The notes: generated from the letters alone by a model not told the origin. DNA of 64,000 nt from Rhynchopus sp. YZ270_cl-10 (GCA_964035575.1 OZ037848.1:620001-684000); one strand, 5' to 3'. Shown: positions 52,475 through 63,161, counted from the first letter of the stretch. Numbers and translations: made by a program.

Positions 52475-53169
52475 ATAAAAATAAAAACTGATATCTGAGT
52501 TGAAGAATCTGATACAGAAATAAACGAAATCAGAAAAAATAAATCGTTGATCGCACCGGATTTTGTGGAGTGTAGGGACAAAATCAAAAACTGTTCTGTT
52601 GGATAAGTTGTCGTGTTTACGTCGCTCAACAAAAATTCGGGCACAATCAAATGCGCTTTCATTTCCTCCCCGATAACATTTGCAAGGCAATTGTCTCAAA
52701 AAAATAGAAAACGACTTCAGGATATGACAGTGAAGCATAAATCATAAATGAAAGACAAGAAAACACTTTTTCGTTTATCGCACCGCAAAAGATTTGTGTT
52801 TTTCACTGATGTATGGGAGTGAGGTGTATGTTAGTGAAAAACCAAATCCTAAAGTGGGCACGCACCATCCGTCGTTTTCCATTTCTATTCGCCCATGCTT
52901 GATTCAGGCATTATGCTAACTCGGCCGGGTTCCTAAATGGGGGGAACGATGGGAAAAAAAAAAATCAGAGGGCAAAAGGGGTCCCGAGCTTTCCCCCCGC
53001 AAAAGCGGTCGCTGCGCGCGCTTCGCGCGCGCGACTCCCTGTCAGTACAAGAAGATGAGGCTCTTTCTCCCCTCTGATGCACAAAATCGTGAAAGGCAGG
53101 TGGGGAGGGTGAACCACAAGCCGTAGTGGGTGTCAGCCTTCTTATCAGTAACCTCAGTATATCTATAAA

Positions 53170-53510
53170 AGAAGCGGCGGTCATGGCATCCAGTTCCTGG
53201 CGAAGCCACGGTACGCAACATTTCTAAAAAAATGTTGCCATAAACCGGCACTGTCGTTGGTAATTATCAACAGTTACCGTAATTTTTACTTCCATATTTT
53301 GATAAAACGAAAGTTTCTGGCGAAGCCACGGTACGCAACATTTCAAGAAAATGCGCTTAAAATTGCACACTTTTACAGCCAAACTATGTCATGGGAAGGG
53401 TGGGCTGCAAGCTGCGCCGCAGGCGCACGGTACGCTACTTTTATTCTTTCGCCACGCTGCATGCTTCCTTTTCCTTCGGCGTTTGACCAATTCAGTCGCG
53501 TTCTGGTCTC
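53170..53510 (-). repeat. GCGTACCGTG repeat, copy 2 (inverted)
   Basis: It matches 43233-43565 in reverse orientation, including two GGCTTCGCC hairpins, the GCGCCTGCGGCGC hairpin and the CGCGACT-AATTGGTC end. It lacks the hAT-like ends of copy 1. Confidence 0.8.
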
Positions 53511-53570
53511 CCACGGTGAGCCCTTGAGCCCAGGGTCTCTGCATCTGTGACACACCCCACAGTACAGTCC

Positions 53571-53708
53571 ATGGAACGATGGAATGATGCCACCTTTTTC
53601 CCAGGGGGAACGATGGAACGATGCCACCTTTTTCCTAGGGGGAACGATGGAACGATGAAAAAAAAAAAAAAAAAAAAAACGCCAAAAACAGGGAACGATG
53701 GAACGATG
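53571..53708. repeat. GGAACGATG array
   Basis: Irregular tandem copies of GGAACGATG with CCACCTTTTTCC spacers, interrupted by an A run. Confidence 0.8.
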
Positions 53709-53736
53709 GTTAGCAAAATGCCTGGCTTGATTATCA

Positions 53737-53845
53737 GGGCGTTCGCCCCGGGGCGAAAAATATTTTTTTTCGTTAAAAAAAATTTTTCCTGAAAAAATGA
53801 CATTTTATTTCGCCCCAGGGCTTCGCCCCACCGGGGCGAAACCCT
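53737..53845. mobile_element. Possible very short hAT-like MITE
   Basis: Its ends are CAGGGCGTTCGCCCC and the complement of CAGGGTTTCGCCCC, about 109 bp apart, with GC hairpins at both ends. No target duplication is visible. Confidence 0.35.
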
Positions 53846-54649
53846 GTATAAATAAATAAATAAAAAAAAAAAAAAAGGGGAGAAAAAAAAATAAAGAGAG
53901 AGAGATTTCTCCCCACCACCCTGTCGACCCCCCCGGAGGGGGGGTCGCAGAGGGGTGTCCACTGTTCCGCAAACCCGCCTGCCGTGAGAGGAAGTTTCCC
54001 CAGCACTCCCGCTCCTCAATCCTGCAGTCTGCTGAAGCCCCTGTTATAGAAGGTGTCACTACTCGTGTCAACTCTACCTTCAACGGCAGAGAGACGTTTT
54101 AGTTTATTGAAAATAATCAAAATAAGGATGAAGTCTCACATGACAGATGCCTCTCTCTTGTACATCTGTTTGATTAAACAACACAAAGAGACCCTCAGTG
54201 AGGGGGGATTGATGAAATTCTCCATCGTTTTGCTGGTTTTAGTATCAGGAAAGTGCAGCTGTAATAGCACTTGTGCTGGGGAAGGGATCACGCGCAAATC
54301 GCAAATTTTTTTTGACCACTCAGTACCAGGGATTCATCCCCCACGAACTAGCTTCTCTCCGGCGGAAAATTTTTTTGACCTATTTTAAGCACTAGTAAAA
54401 AAGCAAAAATTTCGGGTTTTTTGGCATTTCGCCACGATCAGGAAAAAACGATGGCGATAGCGAACGCCCTGTTGATTATTCAAAAAAAAAAAAAACAAGT
54501 AATTGCTATCAGAAAAAAAACCGGGTGTGCTGTGGAACTCCACTCTGAAAAAAATATAATCTACAACACGCCAGCATTCTGCTCTTCTGCAGGTATGCTA
54601 AAACGCTCTTCGTACGCTGGCCCCACTGGGATGCCTGCATCTGAAACGT

Positions 54650-54870
54650 TCAAACAGTGGGGCTGTCCTCTTCGTCCAGCACCATCTGCTCGATCGCGTT
54701 ATTGGACGTAGTCTCGGCAGGCTCGATAACCATTCGCTCGGGCGGCCTCGGCATGTTCCAGCTCGTAGTCGTCCACAGGCTCCCACGCATCGTCGTCGTC
54801 ATCAGAGCAGTGCGGAAGGAACACATAATGCACAGACGACAACACGTCGTCGATCGCACCAGGCATCGTC
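54650..54870 (-). pseudogene. Short coding-like remnant
   Basis: In gene sense an ATG-started frame reads MPGAIDDVLSSVHYVFLPHC, then an acidic DDDDDAWEPVDDYELEHAEAA. A different frame then continues ERMVIEPAETTSNNAIEQMV to LDEEDSPTV and stop. The apparent single frame change and lack of a family suggest a decayed small gene. Confidence 0.3.
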
Positions 54871-55368
54871 ACATCAGCACCTCCAGAAAATCGCCAGGAT
54901 GCTATGGTGGTTCCGAAAATCGCGCGGAGTTATCCACAGCACACCCCATTTTTTTTCTTAGCAATTAGTTGTTCTTGTTATTATTGTTTTCCACACACCT
55001 TCCTTCAACCCTTGTAGGATCAGTTCGTATTTTTTTCGCGAAAACATGAAATTACACATTTCAAGAGAACAAAAAATTAAAAAGGGTTCGCCCCCTCAAT
55101 GGGACGTCGTAAACCATAATTCCTCAGTGTCAGCCGCATCATTTCAATGAAACCAAAAAGTGGCTTATTTGCATTTTTGGGCTCCGCCCGTGCAGCGGTG
55201 GGGTCATTTCGGAAAATTGGACAATTTTTTGACCACTTAAATTTTGAGAAATATGAGCCCGGTTCCTTATACGTGGGCCCATTTTTGGCCAAAAATTTTC
55301 TCAAAATCGACGAAATTAAAATTAGACCCCTTACCTAGGCCTCCCCAAAATCGTCTACCCCAAAAATA

Positions 55369-55443
55369 AAAGACATAAAAGACATAAAAGACGTATAAAA
55401 GACATAAAAGACATATAAAAGACGTAAAAGACATATAAAAGAC
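55369..55443. repeat. Subterminal TAAAAGAC repeats, left end
   Basis: About seven direct copies of a TAAAAGAC core inside the left end of the hAT element; the inverse motif clusters at the right end (about 57762-57860). Confidence 0.85.
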
Positions 55444-55595
55444 CATGGTGGTATACATGCACTCGTAGAGGTTACTGGCTGGAGGGGAACAGTGGAGAAG
55501 GGTACAAATGGGTTTTTCTGACGTTTTTGATATTTTTGCTTCTGATCTTGATTTTTTGGTTTTTTTTTTTCCCTTGTAGAGAGGGTAAACAGTGG

Positions 55596-57646
55596 CTATT
55601 TTTGCCTGCTCTTTATCTTGTCATGCAAACACGTGCTTACAGCACTCATCTTGTGCAAACGCTGGATATCCAGGCACTCGCGGCCGTCACTGATTCTTCC
55701 CATCATGGAGAAGAACCTCTCCTGGTTGGCCGAGTGCGGAACTATGCGACAGTATTTCACTCCCAGCGCTGGAAGTGACGTGCCTCTCATCAGCTTAGCT
55801 GCAATTCTCCACCAATCTTCAGGCTGTCGTGAGGAAAATAGAAGGAAGTGTTTATTTTTGATCACATACGTTCTTCTGTTTGGCATTAGCCCACATGCTG
55901 GTGCTCTGGTACTTGCCCTCTTTGGTCATGAAGTCGACCAGCTCCTGCTCCGCTTGCTCTCCCCCAAGGGTCTTCACTGCTTTCTCAGCTTTGTTCAGGT
56001 ACTCAGCAGGGTCGAAGAGTTTCAAGAAGGGGGTCAGCAACGACGGTTCTTTCACTTCTTGTTCGATGTAGAGGCTGGGGTGGAGAATCATGGCGGTCAG
56101 GCAGACGGGGCAGTTCTCGTAGCGGGTTTTGCGTTTGTCAAGTGACTCTACTACCGTGTCGAACTTCTCTTGCAACGTGGGGGGCACCGTCAGTGTGTTG
56201 AAGTACTTCTTCATCTCCCACCAGCACGGAATCACCTGTCCCAGCCTTGCCTCATCGCCCTCTAGCATCAGGATTAGCGCATTCACAGGCTTCAACAGTT
56301 TTAGGGTAAAATGGAATTCCTGGAAGAACCCCATGTCGTCGAAAAGCCTCGTGATTTGAGGATATTGCCTCTTGAGGGATGCCTCCTCGGGGTCGTCGTT
56401 GATGGCGCGCAACACCTCGATGTTCCCTGCAATGTCCTCGAACGCGGTGCAGGTCGTCAACCAGCGGACATCCATGGGTGCATGGGGAAGTCCCTTGTTG
56501 GTGGAGTTCAACTCCACTTGTTTCTTCAGGTACGTTTTACGAAATGATTCCGTATTCCTGATAGCGGAGATCATTGCGTGTACCCACTCCGACACGTGTG
56601 TAAAGGGCATCTTTACAGGCTTTTTGTTCTTCTGCCTGAACCCGATTGTGTCGTTTAAAAAACGATTGGCACAATGACACACGCACAAAATACACACAAT
56701 CCCGTTCGCCTCGGCCCACTGTTTCGCTGCTGACCACACATTCGAGCCCCCATCAACCACCACAGCCACCCATTTGACCCCTGTCCTCTCCGACCCTACT
56801 TTCTGGAAGTATGTAAGCAGGATGGCGGCGGTGAAGCTCTTCTCCTCCATTGTCGCCGTCTCAAGGTTGAGGCGCCACGGAGCTGTTGCGGTAAACGAGA
56901 TCACATGGTCTTTGTTGTGCCGTGACAACCAAGCATCGGCGTGGAGGACGACGTATTCCTCCTTTTCGAGCTGCTGAATGAATGAGGGGGGTGACTTCTT
57001 CGTCGTACACGGCATTCAGCAACGAGTCTCGCAACATGTCATCGGTCGCAATGTGTCTCACCGTCCCCCGCAATTCACGGACAAAATCTTTAAAAAAAGG
57101 GTTGCGGGTTTGGTTGAACGGAATATTTCCGGAGAACCACCAGCGCGCTTGCGCCATGTCGATGCGCGTCTGCTGTGTGGCGGTTGTTGCAGGAGAGACG
57201 TGAAGCAACGACTGACGCTGTCTTTTGGGAAGAGGAGGAGGAGCGGGAACTAAATCGGAGGTCTGAGTTCTTGGGGGTTCTGTGAGGTTGGATGAAGGCA
57301 GCACTGGCTCATCCGCATCGATCACGGTAGGTGGTGCTGGTGGTTCTTCCCCTGGCACTGGGTTGGCAGCTGTGACTTCGTTCCCCTGCGCTGGAGCAGC
57401 TTCCTCGTCGTCGTCGTCGTCCTCTGCGTCGGCTTCATCCCTCTTCCTCTTCCTCTTCCTCTCCAGTGCCGCAAGCTCGTCCTTCGCTCTCTTCTTCTGC
57501 GCGTCCGTAGCTTGCTCGCAATGCAAAATGTGACCTTTCCTGCGTTCAGCGTTTGAAGATTTACCCATAGTGTCTCCGCACTCGCACTCTAGCTTCCCCG
57601 AGACAATCTTCAACAGATCCCCAGTCCAACATTTTGCCTTCGGCAT
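55596..57646 (-). CDS. hAT transposase, one frame break
   Basis: Reading starts at the ATG 57646. An N-terminal BED-like finger (ECECGDTMGKSSNAERRKGHILHC) and an acidic Pro-rich linker lead to the RNase-H-like domain: LHADAW, VVVDGGSN and CVCHCANRFLND match the hAT pattern with its catalytic Asp residues. The frame changes by one base near a run of six C (plus-strand G run 56986-56991), between NAVYDEE and SFIQQLEKEEYVVLHADAW. This is a real mutation or a homopolymer sequencing error. A 46-nt intron (55869-55824, GTATGTG...CACGACAG) joins KQKN to PEDWWRIAAKLMRGTSLPAL, the C-terminal dimerisation region with NQERFFSMMG. The transposase cuts and pastes the element through its end repeats. Confidence 0.88.
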
Positions 57647-57872
57647 CTTTTTTTCTTTTTTTTATTTAATGTTCCTCAATAAACCTTCTGTGGTGTGAAA
57701 TGAAGTGTGGGGTTGGGGTTGGGGTTAGGGTGGTGTTCTGCAGCTTACGTCAAAACAATGTCTTTTATGTCTTTTATGTCTTTTATCCCCAAAAACCCAG
57801 ATTTTAAAAGACATTAAAAGACGTAAAAGACGTAAAAGACGTCTTTTATATAAAAGACGTTGGGGAGGCCTA

Positions 57873-58852
57873 CCCTTACCCCCCCCCAGAATCATTTCAA
57901 TACACTACCTGTATTGGTTGCTGACGCGTGTATACAGGAAGGTTGGGAAAAACTCGACTCTGACAGTCGCCAACTGATCTTGATTGCTCGACTAGAAAAA
58001 GGGGGAAGATTATTTTCGTTGAACGCAGCCAAAAACAGTGTATGAGATCTGAATTTTGGCGAGGAGAAAATAGTCGGTATCAGGAGATTAAACGTTGGCT
58101 TTATTATTCGAGTTTCTAATAACACTACGTGTAAGGGGGGAAAAAAAAGGATCGGGTCTTTTGTTTGTGCGCTCAAAGCCGGAAAACAAGAAGGTGAAAA
58201 AAATGTGTTAAACTGAAGTATGGTTGCAAACAAGATTCTATCTTTTTCAATCCGTTTTGTTTGCTGGCAGCCTCCAATTTTAGAATTGACAACAAGTTCT
58301 TTTCTCAACAAAAAAGGGGGGGGGGGGGGGGGAAGCGAGGAAAAAAAATAATGGGACAAGACACGTAACAACAAAAATAAGTAGAGCTGAAATACAAAGC
58401 CCTCTCGTGACAGTGTACCAAACAAAAACTGCATTCCCTTACATAGACAAATGCACCTCATCGCAGCCTGCACCGCCTTCTGATGTCCCTGCGGCTCCAC
58501 GGCGTGACACAACCCAGGGCACCAGGAAGAGATGATCTCCTCTACCGCAACCAGTAGGGGGAGCAAAGAAGAGCTGGCCGCACTTCTCCAACGTGTTGAC
58601 GACAACCACTACCCTGCTCAGTGGAAGCTGCCTCAACGTAACGAACCGTCTTCTCGCTATATGTGCGACACCAATGAGTGCTTACGAATCTCAGCCTGGA
58701 GGCAGTTGTGTAACAGAGCACTATAACTTTATTTAACAAGCGGATCAAAAAATATAAACACGGCAGTGTTTTCAAAATCCAGCCGTTCCACTTCAGGCGG
58801 GAGGAACATTGTCTTCTGCTCGCTAGTAACGAATGGTTGTTTCTTGAACGTC
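57873..58852. other. Spacer downstream of the second cyclase
   Basis: It contains a B-type hairpin (58389-58419), a poly(G) run and a GC-rich 58440-58735 stretch. That stretch is open on both strands (plus frame 58532-58726, MISSTATSRGSKEELAALLQ...; minus frame with VVVVNTLEKCGQLFFAPP). I cannot tell whether either is a gene. Confidence 0.4.
58389..58419 (-). other. Structured element, B-type hairpin
   Basis: GGTACACTGT, CACGAGAGG loop, GCTTTGTATTTC in gene sense. Confidence 0.6.
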
Positions 58853-61717
58853 TTATGTTCCGGAGGGCACACGCATTGCCTGTGATACTGCGTACTCAAC
58901 GACAGGGTCGTTCTGTGCAAACTTCCTCGCAGAAAAGAAGTTCTGATCATTCAGCGCCGCGACACACTCGGGCTCCCATCCAGGCACTGCGGGTTCGTCA
59001 TCATCGCAATGGTCAAGGGTGGAGAACGACTCCTGCAGCCGCCACGTGCACAGTTCGTATATCGTGAAGGCCCATCCTCCGACATTGCCTTCCGTCACAC
59101 GGCGACACGCATTCCGCTCCAGCAACATCCGCACAATATCACCATCCTCAGACGCAAGCACGGTGGTGTTAAAGAGCTGTGCAAAAGTAAACGCTTTCAC
59201 ACACACCTGCAGTGCCTTCCCTGCAGTGGCAACAAAGCGCTGACCTCCTGTGGAAGTGTAGCCGTACAGCACCTTCGACGTGCACAGAGACATCCCTGCT
59301 GTCACTCCATTGCTGACCACTCCAGCGAACTTGAGCGCGCGGTTTGCATGTGCCGTGCAGGGCTTCGCAACATTCCACCCCACAGACAGGAATGGGAGGC
59401 CCACGGAAATGATCTTCCCCTCACAGCGCTCGATGTAGGACAGCATTCTCGAGACACCGACGTTCACCTCGTCTGTGGCACTCCCAACGTGCAGCTGGTC
59501 CTGATCCATCTTCATGAATGCGATAGAAGCATTCTCGTGCACATTGAAGCGCTCCTTCGGTCCCTTAACATCCTTGGCAGAGGACCTGTGCGTCGACAAC
59601 GTCGAGGCAGAGTTGCTGCGTTTGAACGTAGCTGTCTTCGTTGTTATCGCCGTCACACGCATTGGCTCGGGTACGCCTTTCATTGTGACCTCGCCCAGGG
59701 ATTTGATATTTGCTGTGGGAAACACACCTTGCAGGTCCAACTTCTTCTCCTGCAAGAGACAGTCAAACAGCGCAACTCCACCCACAGGACACGCTGCCTC
59801 CAAACGTGCCGCACGGTTCACCGTCGGTCCGTGGTAGTCAAACCTCCCCATTTTTGTGTTCAGTTCCGACGAGACTGCACCCTCGTTGACACCGATGCGT
59901 ATGTTAAGCACAAGGGCAGACTCAGAGGTGTCTGGCCACTTCAGTGTGGCGATGGCCTGCTGTGCGTTGAATCCGAACTGGAGTGCGTCATTGATGTCGT
60001 CGAAGGCAATCATAAACGCATCCCCAATGGTCTTCACCTCGTATCCGTGTGCCAGTTCCATCTCCTTCCTCAGAACGGTGTTGTGCTCCTTCAGCATGAG
60101 CCGCATGCCCTCGTGGTCAGCCTCCCATAAACTCGTTGACCCGCAGATGTCAGTGAACACAATTGCAGCAGTGTTCGTGGCCAACCCAGGTGGTGACCTG
60201 TCATAAGCCCCCTTCTCTTCCTCGTCATCTTCTTCATCAAAGAGAACGTCAGGCATGAACGTCCGAAACCCTTTCAGGTGCTTCACTGTGACCATCATCC
60301 CATCCATCAGTGCTCGGATCTCCTTCACCATCACAGTTTTGTCGCGGTACTTCTTCACGCTGTTTTCTGCCTCTGTTGTGTTCATTTTTCCAAGCTTGTC
60401 AATCGCAGTTGTGAGGCGCAGAAGGGGCATGGCCACGTACACCACCTCGAGCACAGCCACCACCAAGTCAAAGGCAAGCACGAGACAGACAAACATGATC
60501 AGGTACCTCAGCGCCTCTTCCACCTTCCCCTGCACTGAGGACGTTGGCCTCATCCAGATCAGCTCTGTCCCGCCGTACTTCAGGTCGACACGTCTGATGA
60601 AATACTCTGTTCCATCAAACGTGCCTTTCCTGAAATCGTCAAATGGGTGTTTGCTGATGTACTTGACGCCTTCCTGGATTGCCTTCGACGCATTGAACAG
60701 ATGCATTGCACAGTCGAGAACACCTTCGCCCGAAGACCCCCCCTCTTGACAGTACTGTGGGATCATCGGTCCCTCCGTCGACCCGTGGAAGAAGTTGCTC
60801 TGTCTGTGCAGGGCAAGCAAGATCGTGTCTGGGTGGGCCAGCTTGTATTCGTTAAACGGAGGCTGGAAGGAGCGGTACAGAAGGCCCATCGTCACCAATA
60901 CTGCTTTGTACCGGCTCCACCTGTGGGGCGGCGGTGGTGGGAGGAAGACTGTGATGTGCGACCTGAAGGCATGGAGAAACCCGTCAGAAGACCGCCACAT
61001 CATGGGCTCCCACCAGTAGGAGTTCACTGCAGACTCCGTGAACACGCCGGGCTCTGGCGAGGGGTCGATGTTCACAAGGCTCACATTGTCCGCAAACGCT
61101 GTCAAGTTGACACCCTGGAAGGCATGCACCATGTCGGGTGCACCTTCATAGTCGTAAACAAACTCACCTGGAATTCCTGACACACGGTCTGCGTCATACG
61201 CCTGGATCAATATGCTCTCACAACCTTTCTTGTCAGCTGTCAGAATGTACGTCTCATTTGGAAGTCTGTCGTTGTACGCTGCATAGACCAGCTGCTCCTT
61301 CTGCTCCTTCATGGGATCAATCCACACAGCAGACAAGAAGGCGGATCGGTCAGTAGGGTCGTGGGTCACAAGGGTGATGCCAGCCTCTGCGAGGTTCCCG
61401 TTCTTGTTCCCTTCAATCATCCCGAAAGAAAAGGCCCGCACAGTTTCGGACCAATCTAGGGGGTTGTCTGTTGCGATCATGCTCTCTGTGTAAGTGAAGG
61501 CCTTCAGTGCCAAGGCAGACATCGTCACGTCATTCAACACGTTGTGCAGAGCAACACGTACGTTCTCGATCTCGCTCTGGCTTGTGGTGTCTGTCGACTC
61601 TTCAAGCGACTGCAGCCCCTGGTAGTACATCATAAGCCCGCCTGCCATCGAAGAAAGACTGCTGATCAGCGTCGCTGAGAGGATCACAGCCAATGAGGGG
61701 ATGTTTATTTTAACCAT
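58853..61717 (-). CDS. Receptor-type adenylate cyclase, copy 2
   Basis: This encodes 954 residues, the same length as copy 1, with about a dozen amino-acid differences (for example KINIPS, WIDPMK, ETYILT, DRVSG, GVNLTAF, AHANRAL, ARKFAQN and the last residues PSGT). Metal-binding D522 and D566, purine-selecting K562 and D627, and N634 and R638 are all retained, so both copies should be active. The ATG at 61717 is chosen because identity with copy 1 begins there; the acceptor CAACAG (61740-61741) lies 22 nt upstream. Codons further upstream up to 61993 are unlike those of copy 1 and are treated as leader. Two copies suggest a local array, as with surface cyclases in other euglenozoans. Confidence 0.93.
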   Translation of the reverse strand: MVKINIPSLAVILSATLISSLSSMAGGLMMYYQGLQSLEESTDTTSQSEIENVRVALHNVLNDVTMSALALKAFTYTESMIATDNPLDWSETVRAFSFGMIEGNKNGNLAEAGITLVTHDPTDRSAFLSAVWIDPMKEQKEQLVYAAYNDRLPNETYILTADKKGCESILIQAYDADRVSGIPGEFVYDYEGAPDMVHAFQGVNLTAFADNVSLVNIDPSPEPGVFTESAVNSYWWEPMMWRSSDGFLHAFRSHITVFLPPPPPHRWSRYKAVLVTMGLLYRSFQPPFNEYKLAHPDTILLALHRQSNFFHGSTEGPMIPQYCQEGGSSGEGVLDCAMHLFNASKAIQEGVKYISKHPFDDFRKGTFDGTEYFIRRVDLKYGGTELIWMRPTSSVQGKVEEALRYLIMFVCLVLAFDLVVAVLEVVYVAMPLLRLTTAIDKLGKMNTTEAENSVKKYRDKTVMVKEIRALMDGMMVTVKHLKGFRTFMPDVLFDEEDDEEEKGAYDRSPPGLATNTAAIVFTDICGSTSLWEADHEGMRLMLKEHNTVLRKEMELAHGYEVKTIGDAFMIAFDDINDALQFGFNAQQAIATLKWPDTSESALVLNIRIGVNEGAVSSELNTKMGRFDYHGPTVNRAARLEAACPVGGVALFDCLLQEKKLDLQGVFPTANIKSLGEVTMKGVPEPMRVTAITTKTATFKRSNSASTLSTHRSSAKDVKGPKERFNVHENASIAFMKMDQDQLHVGSATDEVNVGVSRMLSYIERCEGKIISVGLPFLSVGWNVAKPCTAHANRALKFAGVVSNGVTAGMSLCTSKVLYGYTSTGGQRFVATAGKALQVCVKAFTFAQLFNTTVLASEDGDIVRMLLERNACRRVTEGNVGGWAFTIYELCTWRLQESFSTLDHCDDDEPAVPGWEPECVAALNDQNFFSARKFAQNDPVVEYAVSQAMRVPSGT

Positions 61718-62088
61718 TTTTTTGGCTTGTGTTGTCTGTCTGTTGATAACTAATAGGGGTAATTCTCGCGCAGAATATGGCCCCAATGCGGCGGGTCTCT
61801 GTAGGATAAATATATGGGGAAACATTCTTTGTTTTGTAGCGACAAATATCGAAAATAGGTGACAAGAAGACGTGGGGGGTACCTCTGTTTGTACACTATG
61901 TGTGTAGGGGTTAACAAATTCTCGGCTTTTTCTCTTGTCAGAGAATGACTCGATGTAAAGTGGGGAACACGTGGGGGTGTAACGTAAAAACAATGATGAC
62001 TAGTGGACAGACGCTTGGCACCAATTGAAAATTGAAGGAATCTTAGCATGGTGCGGCCATTTCCATCGTATGTATGTGATGTGTCTTT

Positions 62089-62121
62089 GAAATACAAAAA
62101 CCTCTCGTGAACTGAGTACCC
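62089..62121 (-). other. Structured element, B-type hairpin
   Basis: Duplicate of the 49932 element, with the CACGAGAGG loop intact. Confidence 0.55.
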
Positions 62122-62259
62122 TTAAAAATGTGTATTGTACAGTGACTTCATGGTCATTTTCGAGAGGGGGAAACTCGAAAGAGGAAACAAGTGTGTTCGC
62201 ATCTTAACGAAAAGAGACTCTAACGTTGCGTACAAAAAACATTGACTATGAAAATACAA

Positions 62260-62295
62260 AAATACAAAAAAAGCCCTCTCGTGACAGTGTTCCTA
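62260..62295 (-). other. Structured element, B-type hairpin
   Basis: Duplicate of the 50251 element, but with the consensus CACGAGAGG loop where the other copy has CACAAGGGG. Confidence 0.5.
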
Positions 62296-62574
62296 AAGAG
62301 AAACAAGAAGGAGAAAATTGAAAGTGCAAACACCTTACCGTTACATAGGAGGGGCACTGGTTTAAAGGGGGGAATGACCCCCTTGGTGGTGTATCCAGGT
62401 TTGAAATCAATTATGGGCTAATGTCACCGTACATTGTGATACATGAGTGTTGAACGAGTGGGTGCCTGTGCACAAAAAAAGCCCGTCTGGGAAGATACTC
62501 GCGTGGTTTTTTGGGAGAGTGAGAAAAGGTACGAAGATAAAATATGCTACTGTGACACAAAAGAAAGTGAAGTA

Positions 62575-62637
62575 ATTAATGCAGGCACCTCCGACTGACC
62601 CACGTACGATGCCAGCCCCGAATGAAAGCGCAAGCCA
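62575..62637 (-). ncRNA. Three-copy hairpin element, copy 3
   Basis: GGCATC/GGTGCC stem and GTGGGTCAGTCGGA loop retained. The counterpart spacer at about 50.6 kb lacks it, so it was gained or lost after the duplication. Confidence 0.45.
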
Positions 62638-62671
62638 CAAAGAAAAGTTGGAATATAAATAACATTTGACT

Positions 62672-62779
62672 TGAAATACAAAAGCCCTCTTGTGAACAGT
62701 CCTTTAGGACATGACCGGGTGCACCGTGGGTGACCCCAACCATGCAGTCATACATCCATTTCGAGGTTAACATCTGAGA
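62672..62779 (-). ncRNA. Long structured element, copy 3
   Basis: Nearly identical to copy 2 because it lies in the duplicated segment. Confidence 0.45.
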
Positions 62780-63161
62780 CAGAATAATAGTACATTACAC
62801 AGCTGGAAACAACACTATCGGGGTGCGCTGTGGCACTACTCACATTGCCACCCGAAGAGGCTAGGAAACTTTGCAGACGTCTTATTTTCTTTCGCCGCCT
62901 TTTGCCTTTTGCAGATATTATAAAAAAAAATCGCACAAATTGATTAAAACTTTCGTTACTGGTACACTTCTTGACGTGACCCACCTTCAGACACACTGAG
63001 TGGAATAACTACTCAAAGATTCTCCATCTCACCCCCCCCACCCTACCCCACCAACACCAACACCAACTGTTGATGTGAGACCCACCTTCAGACGCACTGA
63101 GAGTTGGGAATGGCGTCCAAATGGTCCTCACGCTCCTCTTATGCGATGGTATTATTTCCTC

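Larger units (their letters stand above)
49660..55335. other. Spacer with hairpins, nested inverted repeats and satellites
   Basis: 49.9-51.1 kb holds many family hairpins. 51.1-52.2 kb is nested inverted repeats including an AACGCGCG array. 52.2-52.5 kb holds dispersed small repeats, 53.1-53.5 kb the inverted GCGTACCGTG repeat, and 53.57-53.7 kb a GGAACGATG array. 54.65-54.87 kb has a weak coding remnant. No intact host gene is seen. Confidence 0.6.
55336..57872 (-). mobile_element. hAT transposon (2537 bp)
   Basis: Perfect 13-bp terminal inverted repeats (TAGGCCTCCCCAA) are flanked by an exact 8-bp target duplication CCCTTACC (55328-55335, 57873-57880). Both subterminal regions carry several GTCTTTTA/TAAAAGAC repeats, the usual transposase-binding layout of hAT elements. 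One transposase gene fills the interior. The perfect ends and duplication suggest recent insertion. Confidence 0.93.
58757..62953. repeat. Direct duplication, copy 2
   Basis: Counterpart of 46709-51004, about 12.06 kb downstream in coordinates, same orientation. Confidence 0.9.
61718..63161. other. Spacer upstream of cyclase copy 2
   Basis: It holds the cyclase leader, B-type hairpins (62089, 62260), a three-copy hairpin element (62575), a long structured element (62672) and, past 62953, unique sequence with short ACCCACCTTCAGAC repeats. No gene is seen before 63162. Confidence 0.6.

Noticed and set aside
57706-57735. GGGGTTGGGGTTGGGGTTAGGG resembling a telomere repeat, seen as short units only.
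   Set aside because: Only a few irregular units inside the hAT element, directly after its transposase start; not a telomere array.
58532-58726. A 64-residue plus-strand frame and an overlapping minus-strand frame in the same GC-rich stretch.
   Set aside because: Both strands are about equally open and neither resembles a known protein, so neither is called as a gene.
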